Assembly: GCF_000190695.1 (NCBI RefSeq)
Contig: NZ_GL870929.1
Coordinates: 1,161,808 to 1,225,807 of the forward strand
Origin: Kingella denitrificans ATCC 33394
GTDB taxonomy: Bacteria; Pseudomonadota; Gammaproteobacteria; Burkholderiales; Neisseriaceae
Length of the DNA stretch: 64,000 nucleotides
Reading direction: 5' to 3'
Numbering within the stretch: the first letter of the stretch is position 1; every line of letters starts with the position of its first letter. The notes beneath the pieces are model-generated. The model saw nothing but the letters and a program-made list of their open reading frames with translations. It made no database searches and had not been told where the DNA came from. Made by a program: the position numbers and the translations under genes. Below are positions 41,024 through 49,749 of this stretch, in pieces.

Positions 41024-41672
41024 GTGCAGGCTGCTTTTCGGTTTCGGCAAAACGGAACAGGCGGTTCAGCACCGCTTCAATATCTTGTTTCACTTCCGCT
41101 TTATCGCGGTGGCTATTGATGACCGCATAACGCTGCGGCGACTGTGCCGCACGTTGCAGGTACGCCGCACGCACACGGGCAAAAAAAGCCGAATCCTCGC
41201 GCTCGAAGCGGTCTTTGTCGCGGCTACCTTCAATGCGCGCCACCGACACTTCCAGCGGCACGTCCAGCAGAATGGTCAAATCGGGGCGCAGGCTGCCTTG
41301 AACCCAGTCTTCCAGCACCTCCACCTCCGCCGTCGGCAAACCGCGGCCGCCGCCCTGATAGGCAAACGTCGCATCCGTGAAGCGGTCGCTCACCACATGA
41401 ATGCCCTGCGCCAAAGCCGGCAGCACCACATCTTCCAAATGCTGGCGGCGCGCGGCAAACATCAGCAGCGTTTCCGTGCGCAACGACACGCGCGTCTGCG
41501 GGTCGAGCAACAATTCGCGCAATTTTTCGCCCAACGGCGTGCCGCCCGGTTCGCGCGTAAACACCACAGGCATTTTCCGCGCCGCAAACCATTCGCGAAT
41601 CACATTCAGCTGCGTCGTTTTCCCTGAACCGTCAATGCCGTCCAGCGTGATGAATTGAGCGCGTGTTTCCAT
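41016..41672 (-). CDS. tmk: Thymidylate kinase
   Basis: Phosphorylates dTMP to dTDP. It has 218 residues. P-loop LDGIDGSGKTTQ, the DR motif VVSDRFTDATFAYQGGGRGL, and the lid region between about 140 and 155. The last residues (EKQPAHE) are encoded by a DUS, making a non-conserved tail. The start is METRAQF with TAGGAC upstream. Confidence 0.96.
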   Translation of the reverse strand: METRAQFITLDGIDGSGKTTQLNVIREWFAARKMPVVFTREPGGTPLGEKLRELLLDPQTRVSLRTETLLMFAARRQHLEDVVLPALAQGIHVVSDRFTDATFAYQGGGRGLPTAEVEVLEDWVQGSLRPDLTILLDVPLEVSVARIEGSRDKDRFEREDSAFFARVRAAYLQRAAQSPQRYAVINSHRDKAEVKQDIEAVLNRLFRFAETEKQPAHE

Positions 41673-41796
41673 AAAACTGTCCTATTTTGTGCCGATTTGT
41701 AACTATATTGTAGCAAAAATGGGTGCTTTGTTATAAAATTTGCATGACGGAATACCGTTTCCGTTTTTAACCACTTTTCCATGAAGGATGGCTATT

Positions 41797-42024
41797 ATGT
41801 TCCCAGAATACCGCGACTTGATTTCCAAACTGAAACAAGAAGATGCACACTTCGCCCGTTTGTTTGACGAGCACAACGAGCTGGACGACAAAATCAAAGG
41901 TTTGGAAAACAACCCTGTTACCGGCTCTTCTGCCGAAGAAGAAATCCACGCGCTGAAACACAAAAAACTGGCGCTGAAAGACGAATTGTACGTTTTATTG
42001 CAAAAAGCCGCCGGCAAAGCATAA
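41797..42024 (+). CDS. YdcH/DUF465 small coiled-coil protein
   Basis: A 75-residue highly charged helical protein with the family pattern MFPEYRDLISKLKQEDAHFARLFDEHNELD and a second helix ALKHKKLALKDELYVLL. The ATG at 41797 is preferred because AAGGA lies about 9 nt upstream; an ATG three codons earlier overlaps that site. The function of the family is unknown; members are widespread in Proteobacteria. Confidence 0.87.
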   Translation: MFPEYRDLISKLKQEDAHFARLFDEHNELDDKIKGLENNPVTGSSAEEEIHALKHKKLALKDELYVLLQKAAGKA

Positions 42025-42038
42025 TCCCCGTACACAAG

Positions 42039-42068
42039 AAAACCGTGTTCCCATTGGAGCACGGTTTT
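42039..42068 (+). terminator. Intrinsic terminator after YdcH-like gene
   Basis: Stem AAAACCGTG / CACGGTTTT with a 12-nt loop and a T-run, 14 nt past the stop. It contains no DUS. Confidence 0.85.
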
Positions 42069-42092
42069 TTAATGGACGGCCGATATCATCGG

Positions 42093-42740
42093 TTAAAAAT
42101 CAAACAAGTCCGCTTTGCCGCCTTGTTCGTTCAAATAAACGATTTGCGTGTCAAACAGTGTTTTCTGGGTGAATGTGTCGCCCTGCTTGATGATTTGCAG
42201 GCAGCATTGCACCGGAGAACCGCCCACCACAACGACCATGCGGCCGCCATCGTTTAAAGATTGCAGCAGTGCTTCGGGCACTTCGCGCAGCGCACCGCCC
42301 ACATAAATGGCATCGTACCGTTCGCTTTGCGCCGCCAATCCGTCTTCGGTTTGGTATTGTATATTGTCGAAACCCAACTGCTGCAAAGCGGCTTTGGCGC
42401 GTGCCTGCTGGCTGCCGTCGGTATCGAACGTGCGCACGCTGCCGGCCAGCGTGGCCAAAACGGCGGTGGCATAACCCGAACCGGTGCCCACTTCCAAAAC
42501 ACGGTCGGTTTTGGTCAGGGACAAGCCTTGTATCATCCGTGCCACGATTTTAGGTTCCAGCATCCGGCCGCCGTTGGGCAGCGCCAGGGAAATATCGGCA
42601 TAGGCATAACCCTGTTGATTTTCCTGCACGAATTTTTCGCGCGGAATGCTTTCAAGGGCATCTAACAAATCGAAATTTAACACGTCCCAAGGGCGGATTT
42701 GTTGTTCCACCATGTTGAATCGGGCTTGCTGGAAATCCAT
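42093..42740 (-). CDS. Protein-L-isoaspartate O-methyltransferase family protein
   Basis: A 215-residue SAM-dependent methyltransferase of the PCMT family. Features: FNMVEQQIRPWDVLN near the start, the SAM motif VLEVGTGSGYATAVLA, post-motif YDAIYVGGAL, and GGRMVVVVGG. This shorter, divergent subgroup has RE/GG where Pcm has catalytic-loop residues, so repair of isoaspartate is likely but not certain. TGGAGCG precedes the ATG. A promoter with a DUS in its spacer is upstream. Confidence 0.83.
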   Translation of the reverse strand: MDFQQARFNMVEQQIRPWDVLNFDLLDALESIPREKFVQENQQGYAYADISLALPNGGRMLEPKIVARMIQGLSLTKTDRVLEVGTGSGYATAVLATLAGSVRTFDTDGSQQARAKAALQQLGFDNIQYQTEDGLAAQSERYDAIYVGGALREVPEALLQSLNDGGRMVVVVGGSPVQCCLQIIKQGDTFTQKTLFDTQIVYLNEQGGKADLFDF

Positions 42741-42782
42741 GTGGTCGCTCCAAAAAGGAATTTTTGTTATTTGAACGGCGCA

Positions 42783-42811
42783 ATTATAGCGCGTTGCAGG
42801 CTGCTTTGTAA
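42783..42811 (-). promoter_or_regulatory. Promoter of the Pcm-like gene with a DUS in its spacer
   Basis: On the minus strand, TTACAA (42806-42811), a 17-nt spacer containing AGCAGCCTGCAA, and a perfect TATAAT (42783-42788). Confidence 0.6.
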
Positions 42812-42878
42812 GCCATTTTTATGACAGGCCAAATCCGCTATATAATTACGGTTATTTCTCCATCTACAAAGGACAATC

Positions 42879-43469
42879 ATGTCTGAACTACAAACCATTT
42901 TGGCGCATAATCAAGAATTTGTCGAATCCGGCGGCTACGAGGCATTTTTAACCAACAAATATCCCGAACGGAAATTGGCGATTTTATCGTGCATGGACGC
43001 GCGCATGGTGAAACTTCTGCCCGAAGCCCTAGGCCTGCGCAACGGTGATGTGAAACTCATCAAGAATGCAGGCGCGCTGGTATCGCACCCTTGGGGTTCG
43101 GTGATGCGTTCGCTGCTGGTGTCCGTGTTCGATTTGCACGTGCAAGAAATCATCGTGGTGGCGCATTACGACTGCGGCATGCGCGGACTCAACCCGCAAA
43201 CCTTCATCCAACACGCGCAGGAACAAGGCATTCCTGCCGACCGCATCGACACCCTGCGCCATGCCGGTATCGACTTGGACAAATGGCTCACAGGGTTTTC
43301 CGACGTGGAAGACAGCGTGCGCCACACCGTCTGCACCATCCGCAAGCATCCGCTCATGCCGAAAAACATTGCCGTGCACGGCTTGGTGATTCACCCGACC
43401 ACCGGCAAACTCACTGTCGTCATTGACGGCACCGACGAGCACTCCTGCGACTCTGTCTGCTGTTCGTAA
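42879..43469 (+). CDS. Beta-class carbonic anhydrase
   Basis: A 196-residue cytoplasmic zinc enzyme. Ligands are visible as Cys38 with Asp40 and Arg42 in SCMDARM, and His96 and Cys99 in HYDCGM. The NGDVKLIKNAGA segment is typical. AAAGGA precedes the ATG and a TATAAT (42841-42846) lies upstream. The C-terminus DEHSCDSVCCS is Cys-rich, which is unusual. With the periplasmic alpha enzyme at 11639 it gives CO2/bicarbonate exchange on both sides of the membrane. Confidence 0.9.
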   Translation: MSELQTILAHNQEFVESGGYEAFLTNKYPERKLAILSCMDARMVKLLPEALGLRNGDVKLIKNAGALVSHPWGSVMRSLLVSVFDLHVQEIIVVAHYDCGMRGLNPQTFIQHAQEQGIPADRIDTLRHAGIDLDKWLTGFSDVEDSVRHTVCTIRKHPLMPKNIAVHGLVIHPTTGKLTVVIDGTDEHSCDSVCCS

Positions 43470-43481
43470 ACGGGGGCTGTT

Positions 43482-44612
43482 ATGACCGAAATCCAGCGAT
43501 TCACTCCGCCCCCTTTCGCCAACCACAGCCCGAAAACATGGTATCAGGCCGCCGCACAGCAGCCTGCATTTATCCAAGATGCCGCCCAAGCGCGCGCTAT
43601 CGAGCATCTCGACCGCCTGTGGAACGAACTGATGATGTTCAAACGCAAACGCAACCGTTTTCTGGGACGCAGCCTGCGCTCGCCCGAAGTACCCAAAGGC
43701 CTGTATTTTTACGGCGGCGTGGGGCGCGGCAAAAGTTTCCTGATGGACGCGTTCTTCGGCTGCCTGCCCTACCGCCGCAAACGCCGCGTCCATTTTCACG
43801 CCTTCATGGCGGAAATCCACCGCCGCATGCGCGACAAACGCAGCGAGCAAGACCCGCTCAAATCCGTTGCCGCCGATATTGCCGAAGAAACACGCGTCTT
43901 GTGTTTTGACGAATTTCACGTCAGCGACATTGCCGATGCCATGATTTTGGGGCGGCTGCTGGAAAACCTGTTCGCACACGGCGTGGTGCTGGTGGCCACG
44001 TCCAATTACGCGCCGTCCGAGCTTTATCCTCAGGGGCAGAACCGCAGCAGCTTCCTACCCACCATCGCCCTGATAGAACGCCATCTGACCGTGCTGAATG
44101 TCGATAGCGGCGAAGATTACCGCATGCGCACGCTCACGCCCGCCGAAGTGTTCTACGTACCCGATAACGCGGAAAACGAAGCCAAACTGGCCGATTTGTT
44201 CGCCCGCCTTTCCAACGGCAAACCCGCCGCGCCCGAAAAAATCGTGATTCATGAACGCGAATTGACGTGCAAAGCCCGTGCCGATCGGATTATCTGGTTC
44301 GATTTCCGCACGTTGTGTTTCGGCACGCGCTCGCAGGCGGATTATTTGTGGCTGGCGCAACATTACACGCACGTTCTGATTTCAGGCGTGGAGAAAATGT
44401 CGCCCAACGAAAAAAACGAAGCGCGGCGTTTAACCCTGCTGGTGGACGTGTTTTACGATTACCGCGTGAAGCTGTGCCTGACATCGCAAGTGCCGATGCA
44501 GGATTTGTACACCGAAGGCGATTTCGCCCACGAATTCGTGCGCACGGTGAGCCGTTTGGTGGAAATGCAGTCGCAGGATTATTTGGCATTGCCGCATTTG
44601 CAGTTGAAATAG
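43482..44612 (+). CDS. zapE: ZapE/AFG1-like ATPase
   Basis: A 376-residue AAA-type ATPase; in E. coli ZapE acts at the division ring, and eukaryotic AFG1 handles mitochondrial proteins. Walker A GGVGRGKSFLMD, Walker B VLCFDEFHVSDIADA, the sensor region VVLVATSNYAPSELYP, and the C-terminal RTVSRLVEMQS. It starts 12 nt after the beta-carbonic anhydrase stop, so the two are probably cotranscribed. Confidence 0.92.
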   Translation: MTEIQRFTPPPFANHSPKTWYQAAAQQPAFIQDAAQARAIEHLDRLWNELMMFKRKRNRFLGRSLRSPEVPKGLYFYGGVGRGKSFLMDAFFGCLPYRRKRRVHFHAFMAEIHRRMRDKRSEQDPLKSVAADIAEETRVLCFDEFHVSDIADAMILGRLLENLFAHGVVLVATSNYAPSELYPQGQNRSSFLPTIALIERHLTVLNVDSGEDYRMRTLTPAEVFYVPDNAENEAKLADLFARLSNGKPAAPEKIVIHERELTCKARADRIIWFDFRTLCFGTRSQADYLWLAQHYTHVLISGVEKMSPNEKNEARRLTLLVDVFYDYRVKLCLTSQVPMQDLYTEGDFAHEFVRTVSRLVEMQSQDYLALPHLQLK

Positions 44613-44623
44613 CCGCGCGATAA

Positions 44624-44673
44624 GAAAGCAGCCTGCACTTTGGAAGGTGAACCCAAAGGTGCAGGCTGCTTTT
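44624..44673 (+). terminator. Inverted DUS pair, terminator after zapE
   Basis: The arms AAAGCAGCCTGCACTTTGG and CCAAAGGTGCAGGCTGCTTT with one bulge, 12 nt past the stop. Confidence 0.75.
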
Positions 44674-44757
44674 GGCATGACGGTATCCGTTGGCGGTGCA
44701 ATGCTATGACAATCAATCAACGGCGCTTGCCCTGTTTTTACGCAATCATCCAACATC

Positions 44758-44801
44758 AAAAAGCAGCCTGCACTCTGTTTTTCAAAGTGCAGGCTGCTTT
44801 T
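44758..44801 (-). terminator. Inverted DUS pair, terminator after fabF
   Basis: The arms 44758-44774 and 44786-44801 start 11 nt from the fabF stop. A second pair for zapE lies 85 nt away, so each converging gene has its own. Confidence 0.78.
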
Positions 44802-44811
44802 CATGTGTTCA

Positions 44812-46059
44812 TTAGCCGTCGAAACGTTTGAACACCAGCGTGCCGTTGGTGCCGCCGAAGCCGAACGAATTGCTGGCCACGGCGTTGATTTCCAGTTGGC
44901 GTGCCGTGTTGGCGCAATAATCCAAATCGCAGCCTGCATCGAAATCCTGATTCACCAGATTGATGGTGGGCGGCGCGATTTGGTCGCGGATGGCCAACAC
45001 GCTGTACACGGCCTCCACGCCGCCTGCCGCGCCCAGCAAGTGCCCGGTCATGGATTTGGTGGAGCTGACCACCAGTTTTTTCGCATGTTCGCCGAAAACG
45101 GCTTTGGTGGCGTTGGTTTCATTGGCATCGCCCAGCGGCGTGGAAGTGCCGTGCGCGTTCACATAATCAATCGCTTCCACCGGCAGGCCGCTGTCTTTAA
45201 TCGCGCGGGACAATGCCAGCGCCGGGCCTTCCGCATTCGGCGCGGTAATGTGGTATGCGTCCGAGCTGGCGCCGAAACCGGCCAATTCCGCATAAATTCT
45301 CGCACCGCGGCGTTTGGCATGTTCCAATTCTTCCAATACCAAAACGCCCGAACCTTCGCCCATCACAAAACCGTCGCGGTCTTTGTCCCACGGGCGGGAA
45401 GCGGCGGCCGGGTCGTCGTTGCGCGTGGACAAGGCCTTCATGGCCGCAAAACCGCCCACACCCAGCGTGCACACCGCGCTTTCCGCGCCGCCGGCAATCA
45501 TCACGTCCACATCGCCGTATTTAATCAGCCGCGCCGATTCGCCGATGGCGTGCGTGCCGGAAGCACAAGCCGATACGATACCGTAATTGTGGCCGCGATA
45601 GCCTTTCAGAATGGTAATGTGGCCGGAAATCAGATTAATCAGGCTGCCCGGAATGAAAAACGGATTGATTTTGCGCGCGCCGCCCGCCACCACATTACGC
45701 GAAGTTTCTTCAATCAGCGGCAAACCGCCGATTCCGGAGCCGATATTCACACCGACGCGGTCTTTGTCCAATTCGGCAAATTCGTCCAGCCGCGCATCTT
45801 CGATGGCTTGCAGAGCGCCGGCAATGCCGTAATGGATAAAGGAATCCATGCGGCGCGCTTCTTTGGCCGGCAAATATTGCGATATATCAAAATCTTTCAC
45901 TTCGCCTGCAATTTGGCACGACACATCGGACGCATCGAATTTGGTAATTCTACCAATGCCGCTTTTGCCGGCCAATAAGTTCTGCCATGCCGTTTCTACA
46001 TCATTGCCCACAGGCGAAATTTGTCCTAAACCTGTAATGACGACTCGTCTTTGGTTCAT
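44812..46059 (-). CDS. fabF: 3-oxoacyl-ACP synthase II
   Basis: Elongating condensing enzyme of type II fatty-acid synthesis. It has 415 residues. Catalytic Cys in VSACASGTHAIG, His in NAHGTSTPLGD, Lys-His in TKSMTGHLLGAAGG, and the GFGGTNGTLVF C-terminal loop. It follows acpP (107 nt gap) on the same strand, a usual pairing, and would use that carrier protein. Confidence 0.97.
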   Translation of the reverse strand: MNQRRVVITGLGQISPVGNDVETAWQNLLAGKSGIGRITKFDASDVSCQIAGEVKDFDISQYLPAKEARRMDSFIHYGIAGALQAIEDARLDEFAELDKDRVGVNIGSGIGGLPLIEETSRNVVAGGARKINPFFIPGSLINLISGHITILKGYRGHNYGIVSACASGTHAIGESARLIKYGDVDVMIAGGAESAVCTLGVGGFAAMKALSTRNDDPAAASRPWDKDRDGFVMGEGSGVLVLEELEHAKRRGARIYAELAGFGASSDAYHITAPNAEGPALALSRAIKDSGLPVEAIDYVNAHGTSTPLGDANETNATKAVFGEHAKKLVVSSTKSMTGHLLGAAGGVEAVYSVLAIRDQIAPPTINLVNQDFDAGCDLDYCANTARQLEINAVASNSFGFGGTNGTLVFKRFDG

Positions 46060-46166
46060 AAATATCTCTTTTGATAATAGGGGAAGTCCGTTGGTGTGAA
46101 AACAGCCTCGGATTACAGCATGAGCCGTTAATCAGAGGCTGCGTTCAAATGAAAGCGAAGATATGT

Positions 46167-46400
46167 TTAGGCTTGTTTGGCGTTCACATATTCAATGGCA
46201 GCTTGCACTGTGGTGATTTTTTCCGCTTCCTCATCGGGAATTTCGCAACCGAATGCTTCTTCCAAAGCCATTACCAATTCTACGACGTCCAAAGAATCCG
46301 CGCCCAAATCGTCTTGGAAAGAAGATTCGTTCTTCACTTCTTCAATGGCAACGCCCAATTGTTCTGCCACAATGCTTTTAACTTTTTGTTCAACTGACAT
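46167..46400 (-). CDS. acpP: Acyl carrier protein
   Basis: 77-residue carrier for fatty-acid synthesis. Phosphopantetheine Ser is in GADSLDVVELVMALEE; the protein is strongly acidic as expected. AAGGAT precedes the ATG. It lies upstream of fabF, and supplies phospholipid synthesis genes such as pssA and gpsA indirectly. Confidence 0.98.
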   Translation of the reverse strand: MSVEQKVKSIVAEQLGVAIEEVKNESSFQDDLGADSLDVVELVMALEEAFGCEIPDEEAEKITTVQAAIEYVNAKQA

Positions 46401-46498
46401 GATAAATCCTTAAAAATGAATGCCGTCGCCGGCGAAAAATATGATAGATAGTCGGCTAGAGTAGCTAACCTAAATTCAATTTATGCGATTTTATCCGC

Positions 46499-46531
46499 TT
46501 TTCGGTAGTTTTGGCTAGTTTTTACCGAAAA
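46499..46531. other. Hairpin between yggX and acpP
   Basis: Inverted repeat TTTTCGGTA / TACCGAAAA with a 15-nt loop, 33 nt past the yggX stop. There is no T-run after it, so termination is uncertain. Confidence 0.4.
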
Positions 46532-46563
46532 ATATTGTTAAATCGTTGCCGAAGATACACTAT

Positions 46564-46830
46564 TTATTTCGGAACATAGCCTTGCACGGCATCTGCGCCT
46601 TCGCCGAAAAAGTAGTTCTCCATTTGCTGTGCCAAATATTCGCGGGCGCGCGGGTCGGCCAGGGAAAGGCGGTTTTCGTTGATGAGCATGGTTTGGTGGC
46701 GCGTCCATGCGTCCCATGCTTCCTGCGATACGTTTTCAAAAATGCGTTTGCCCAATTCGTTGGGCAGCGGGGCGAATTTCATGCCCGGGGCTTCTTTGCC
46801 GAGTTTGATACATTTGACCATGCGTGTCAT
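46564..46830 (-). CDS. yggX: YggX-type Fe(II)-trafficking protein
   Basis: An 88-residue protein linked in enterobacteria to iron handling and protection of Fe-S clusters from oxidation. Start MTRMVKCIKLGKEAPG, the family's conserved N-terminus with its Cys; then PLPNELGKRIFENVSQEAWDAW and the ending MENYFFGEGADAVQGYVPK. AAGGAC precedes the ATG; upstream in-frame codons lack similarity. Confidence 0.95.
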   Translation of the reverse strand: MTRMVKCIKLGKEAPGMKFAPLPNELGKRIFENVSQEAWDAWTRHQTMLINENRLSLADPRAREYLAQQMENYFFGEGADAVQGYVPK

Positions 46831-46869
46831 GATGTGTCCTTGTTGTGCAAAAACGTGATAGTAGCAAAT

Positions 46870-46924
46870 TTCAGGCAGCCTGCAAAGTTTGGCGGCGTTT
46901 TTCAATGTGCAGGCTGCTTTTTCG
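46870..46924. repeat. Two DUS-like sites upstream of yggX
   Basis: TTCAGGCAGCCT (46870-46881, reverse complement AGGCTGCCTGAA, the simDUS dialect, overlapping a GGCAGCCTGCA core) and a standard GTGCAGGCTGCTTTTT at 46908-46923. Confidence 0.65.
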
Positions 46925-47080
46925 GCATTCGGAACACGGCGGCGCTGTCGCGAAACGGAAACAACGGCTGCCCGTTTCCTTTCTGCGCAAATCTGCGTAT
47001 GATAGGCAGCCTAAATTTATTTCGGTGCGGCGGCAACCGCGCATCGTCCATCATAACTATTTTTACAGGAACACTCACCA

Positions 47081-47539
47081 ATGAAAATCTCCGTTTTTTG
47101 TTTGACGCTGGCGGCTTTGGCTTTAACGGCTTGCGGCGGCGATGCCGGCGGTGTCGGTGCGCCGCAGGGCGAAATTTCCCAAAACCGCACCACCGCCTTC
47201 AAATCGTTCATGCCGTCATTTTCGTCCATGGGCAAAGTCGTGAAAGGCGACGAGCCTTATGTGCCGGACGCGTTCAAAGCCACTGCGGCACAGTTTGCCC
47301 AAGAGGCGCGCGCTCCGTTTGAATATTTCCAAAACGACCCGCAGGGCAACGGCGGCGCGCTGCCTGTCATTTGGCAGAAACCGGCCGAATTCAAAGCGGA
47401 ACAGGACAAATTCCTAGCAGCGGTGGACAAGCTGAATGCCGCCGCGCAATCGGGTCGTCTGGACGACATCCGCGCCGCCTATCAAACGGTGGGCGAAAGC
47501 TGCAAAGCGTGCCACCAAAGTTTCCGCCGCCCGAAATAA
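47081..47539 (+). CDS. cycP: Cytochrome c-prime, lipoprotein form
   Basis: A 152-residue class II cytochrome c. The signal peptide ends in the lipobox LALTAC (Cys18), so the protein is lipid-anchored rather than free in the periplasm. The four-helix-bundle sequence ends with the haem-binding motif CKACH close to the C-terminus (ESCKACHQSFRRPK), the class II position. Meningococcal CycP has the same design and protects against nitric oxide; that role is inferred here. AGGAAC precedes the ATG. Confidence 0.9.
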   Translation: MKISVFCLTLAALALTACGGDAGGVGAPQGEISQNRTTAFKSFMPSFSSMGKVVKGDEPYVPDAFKATAAQFAQEARAPFEYFQNDPQGNGGALPVIWQKPAEFKAEQDKFLAAVDKLNAAAQSGRLDDIRAAYQTVGESCKACHQSFRRPK

Positions 47540-47546
47540 ACGCGTG

Positions 47547-47591
47547 AAAAGCAGCCTGCACTTTGCAGAAAACAAGGTGCAGGCTGCTTTT
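47547..47591 (+). terminator. Inverted DUS pair between cycP and nadE
   Basis: The arms 47547-47561 and 47577-47591, 8 nt past the cycP stop. Confidence 0.75.
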
Positions 47592-47639
47592 GAAGACGGC
47601 GCAACGGTGTTTATTGAACTATTTTGATGGGATATGTTT

Positions 47640-48434
47640 ATGCAAACGCAGAAAGTGATTGATTATATTGTTGCCTGGTTGCGCGATTACGCGGTGCAGG
47701 CGCGCGTTAAAGGTTTCGTGGTCGGCGTGTCGGGCGGGATTGATTCGGCCGTCGTTTCCACGCTGTGCGCCCGCACCGGTTTGGACGTGCTGTGCCTGAA
47801 CATGCCCATCCGCCAAAAGCCCGACCAATTCGACCGTGCTGCCGAACACATCTATCATCTGCGCCGCCAATACGCCAATGTCCGCGCGCAAACAGTGGAT
47901 TTAACGCCTACATTCGAGCAATTCGAACGCAGCGTGGGCGGCAAAAGCAGCCTGCACCCCACGCAGGATTTGGCCTTTGCCAACACGCGCGCACGCCTGC
48001 GGATGACCACGCTGTATTACTACGGCCAGCTTCATCAGCTGCTGGTGGCGGGCACGGGCAACAAAGTGGAAGATTTCGGCGTGGGCTTTTTCACCAAATA
48101 CGGCGACGGCGGCGTGGACATCAGCCCGATTGCCGATTTGTTCAAAACGCAAGTTTATGAACTGGCGGAACATTTAGACATCATCCCCGCCATTCGGCAA
48201 GCCGTGCCGACCGACGGATTGTGGGACCAAGAACGCACGGATGAGCAGCAGATGGGCGCAAGTTATCCCGAACTAGAATGGGCAATGGTACAACACGCTT
48301 CGGGCGCGGAACGCACGCAGTTCCAAGGCCGCGAACAGGAAGTGTTCGATATTTTCGTGCGGCTGAACCGCGCCGCGCAACACAAAATCCAACCCATCCC
48401 CGTCTGCACCATTCCCAAGGAATTATTGGCATGA
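47640..48434 (+). CDS. nadE: NAD synthetase (ammonia-dependent)
   Basis: Final amidation step of NAD synthesis. It has 264 residues from MQTQKVIDYIVAWL; the ATG two codons earlier is too close to GGGAT to be used well. The pyrophosphatase loop is GVSGGIDSAVVS; TRARLRMTTLYYYGQ, GTGNKVEDFGVGFFTKYGDGGVDISPIADL follow. The glutaminase domain is absent, so it uses ammonia. Its TGA overlaps the next ATG. A DUS inside encodes KSSLHPTQ. Confidence 0.95.
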   Translation: MQTQKVIDYIVAWLRDYAVQARVKGFVVGVSGGIDSAVVSTLCARTGLDVLCLNMPIRQKPDQFDRAAEHIYHLRRQYANVRAQTVDLTPTFEQFERSVGGKSSLHPTQDLAFANTRARLRMTTLYYYGQLHQLLVAGTGNKVEDFGVGFFTKYGDGGVDISPIADLFKTQVYELAEHLDIIPAIRQAVPTDGLWDQERTDEQQMGASYPELEWAMVQHASGAERTQFQGREQEVFDIFVRLNRAAQHKIQPIPVCTIPKELLA

Positions 48435-49237
48435 GTTTGACCGCCGCCCCGAAAATCATCTTTTTTGACGTTGATGAAACGCTGTACAGCAATCACAGCC
48501 CGCGCGGCCCACATGTGCCCGAAAGCACCCGGCAGGCGCTGCACGAACTGCATCAAAAAGGCATTCTCACCGCCATTGCCACCGGCCGGAGCGCCGCCGT
48601 GTTGCCACCGGCTGTCAAAACGCTGATTACCGAATGCGGCATCGACATGCTGGTATCCATTAACGGGCAATATATCGAATACCGCGGGCAGAAGCTGGCG
48701 GATTTCCCCATGAATGCCATGCAGGCTGCACAACTGTCGCAACGCTTGCAGCAACATCACATTGCCCACGCATTCGTGGCGCACGACGGCTTATACAGCG
48801 CATACGAAGACGAACACCTGCACGCCGCGCTCAACGCGCTGGGCATTCCGCACACCTACCGTCCCGATGCCTGCCGGCAGCAAGCCGTTTATCAATTCCT
48901 GTGCTTTTATCCTGAAAGCCGCGACGAACTTGCAGGCAACCTGCAACCCGACACAATGAAAATCATCCGCTGGCATCCCAGCGGCACCGATTGGCTCGAC
49001 AAAACCGCTTCCAAAGCACGCGGCATTCAAACTGCGCTGCAAAAACTCGGTTTAACAATGGCAGACGCGATGGCATTCGGCGATGCGCACAACGATAGGG
49101 AAATGCTGCAAACCGTCAGATTCAGCGTGGCGATGGGCAATGCCGTGCCCGAAATCAAAGCTATTGCCGATTATGTTTGCCCGCCCATCGACGAAGATGG
49201 TATTTATCGCGGGCTGGTGGCATTGGGCATTTTGTAA
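48431..49237 (+). CDS. HAD-superfamily phosphatase (Cof type IIB)
   Basis: A 268-residue Cof-type HAD hydrolase. Motif I FFDVDETLYS (nucleophile Asp and acid Asp), motif II TAIATGRS, and motif IV MAFGDAHNDREML. The C2B cap lies between about 85 and 190. Enzymes of this type remove phosphate from sugar phosphates, nucleotides or cofactors; the substrate is unknown. The ATGA overlap with nadE suggests coupling and perhaps a role in cofactor metabolism. Confidence 0.9.
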   Translation: MSLTAAPKIIFFDVDETLYSNHSPRGPHVPESTRQALHELHQKGILTAIATGRSAAVLPPAVKTLITECGIDMLVSINGQYIEYRGQKLADFPMNAMQAAQLSQRLQQHHIAHAFVAHDGLYSAYEDEHLHAALNALGIPHTYRPDACRQQAVYQFLCFYPESRDELAGNLQPDTMKIIRWHPSGTDWLDKTASKARGIQTALQKLGLTMADAMAFGDAHNDREMLQTVRFSVAMGNAVPEIKAIADYVCPPIDEDGIYRGLVALGIL

Positions 49238-49247
49238 CACCCATCTG

Positions 49248-49296
49248 AAAGTGCAGGCTGCTTTGAATTGGTTTTCGAAAGCAGCCTGCACTTTTT
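49248..49296 (+). terminator. Inverted DUS pair, terminator after HAD gene
   Basis: The arms AAAGTGCAGGCTGCTTT and AAAGCAGCCTGCACTTTTT, 10 nt past the stop. Confidence 0.78.
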
Positions 49297-49304
49297 ACGG
49301 GCAA

Positions 49305-49334
49305 CAAAAAACCACCCGAAAACGAGTGGTTTTG
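49305..49334 (-). terminator. Intrinsic terminator after rpsI
   Basis: On the minus strand AAAACCACT-loop-GTGGTTTTTTG, 11 nt past the rpsI stop, without DUS. Confidence 0.8.
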
Positions 49335-49345
49335 CAGAACGCCGA

Positions 49346-49738
49346 TTAGCGTTTTGAGAATTGTTTTGCACGGCGTGCTTTGCGCAGACCTGCTTTTTTA
49401 CGCTCAACTTCACGGGCATCACGCGTTACATAGCCAGCTTGAGACAATGCAGTTTTCAATGCAGCATCATAATCAATCAGCGCACGGGTGATACCGTGGC
49501 GGATTGCGCCAGATTGGCCTGTTTCGCCGCCGCCGGTCACATTCACTTTAATGTCGAATGCTTCAACATTTTCTGTCAGAACCAAAGGTTGGCGAACCAC
49601 CATGCGGCTGGTTTCGCGTGAGAAGAATTCATCCACCGGACGGCCGTTCACGATGATTTGGCCTGTGCCTTTTTGCAAGAACACGCGGGCTACTGAGCTT
49701 TTACGGCGACCTGTGCCATAGTAATATTTACCGTTCAT
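49346..49738 (-). CDS. rpsI: 30S ribosomal protein S9
   Basis: 130 residues with the complete S9 pattern: MNGKYYYGTGRRKSSVARVF, GQIIVNGRPVDEFFSRET, TGGGETGQSGAIRHGITRAL and the basic C-terminal tail ending KQFSKR that reaches the P-site tRNA. It starts 11 nt after the rplM stop, the standard L13-S9 operon. Confidence 0.98.
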   Translation of the reverse strand: MNGKYYYGTGRRKSSVARVFLQKGTGQIIVNGRPVDEFFSRETSRMVVRQPLVLTENVEAFDIKVNVTGGGETGQSGAIRHGITRALIDYDAALKTALSQAGYVTRDAREVERKKAGLRKARRAKQFSKR

Positions 49739-49749
49739 TTATCGTGTCC

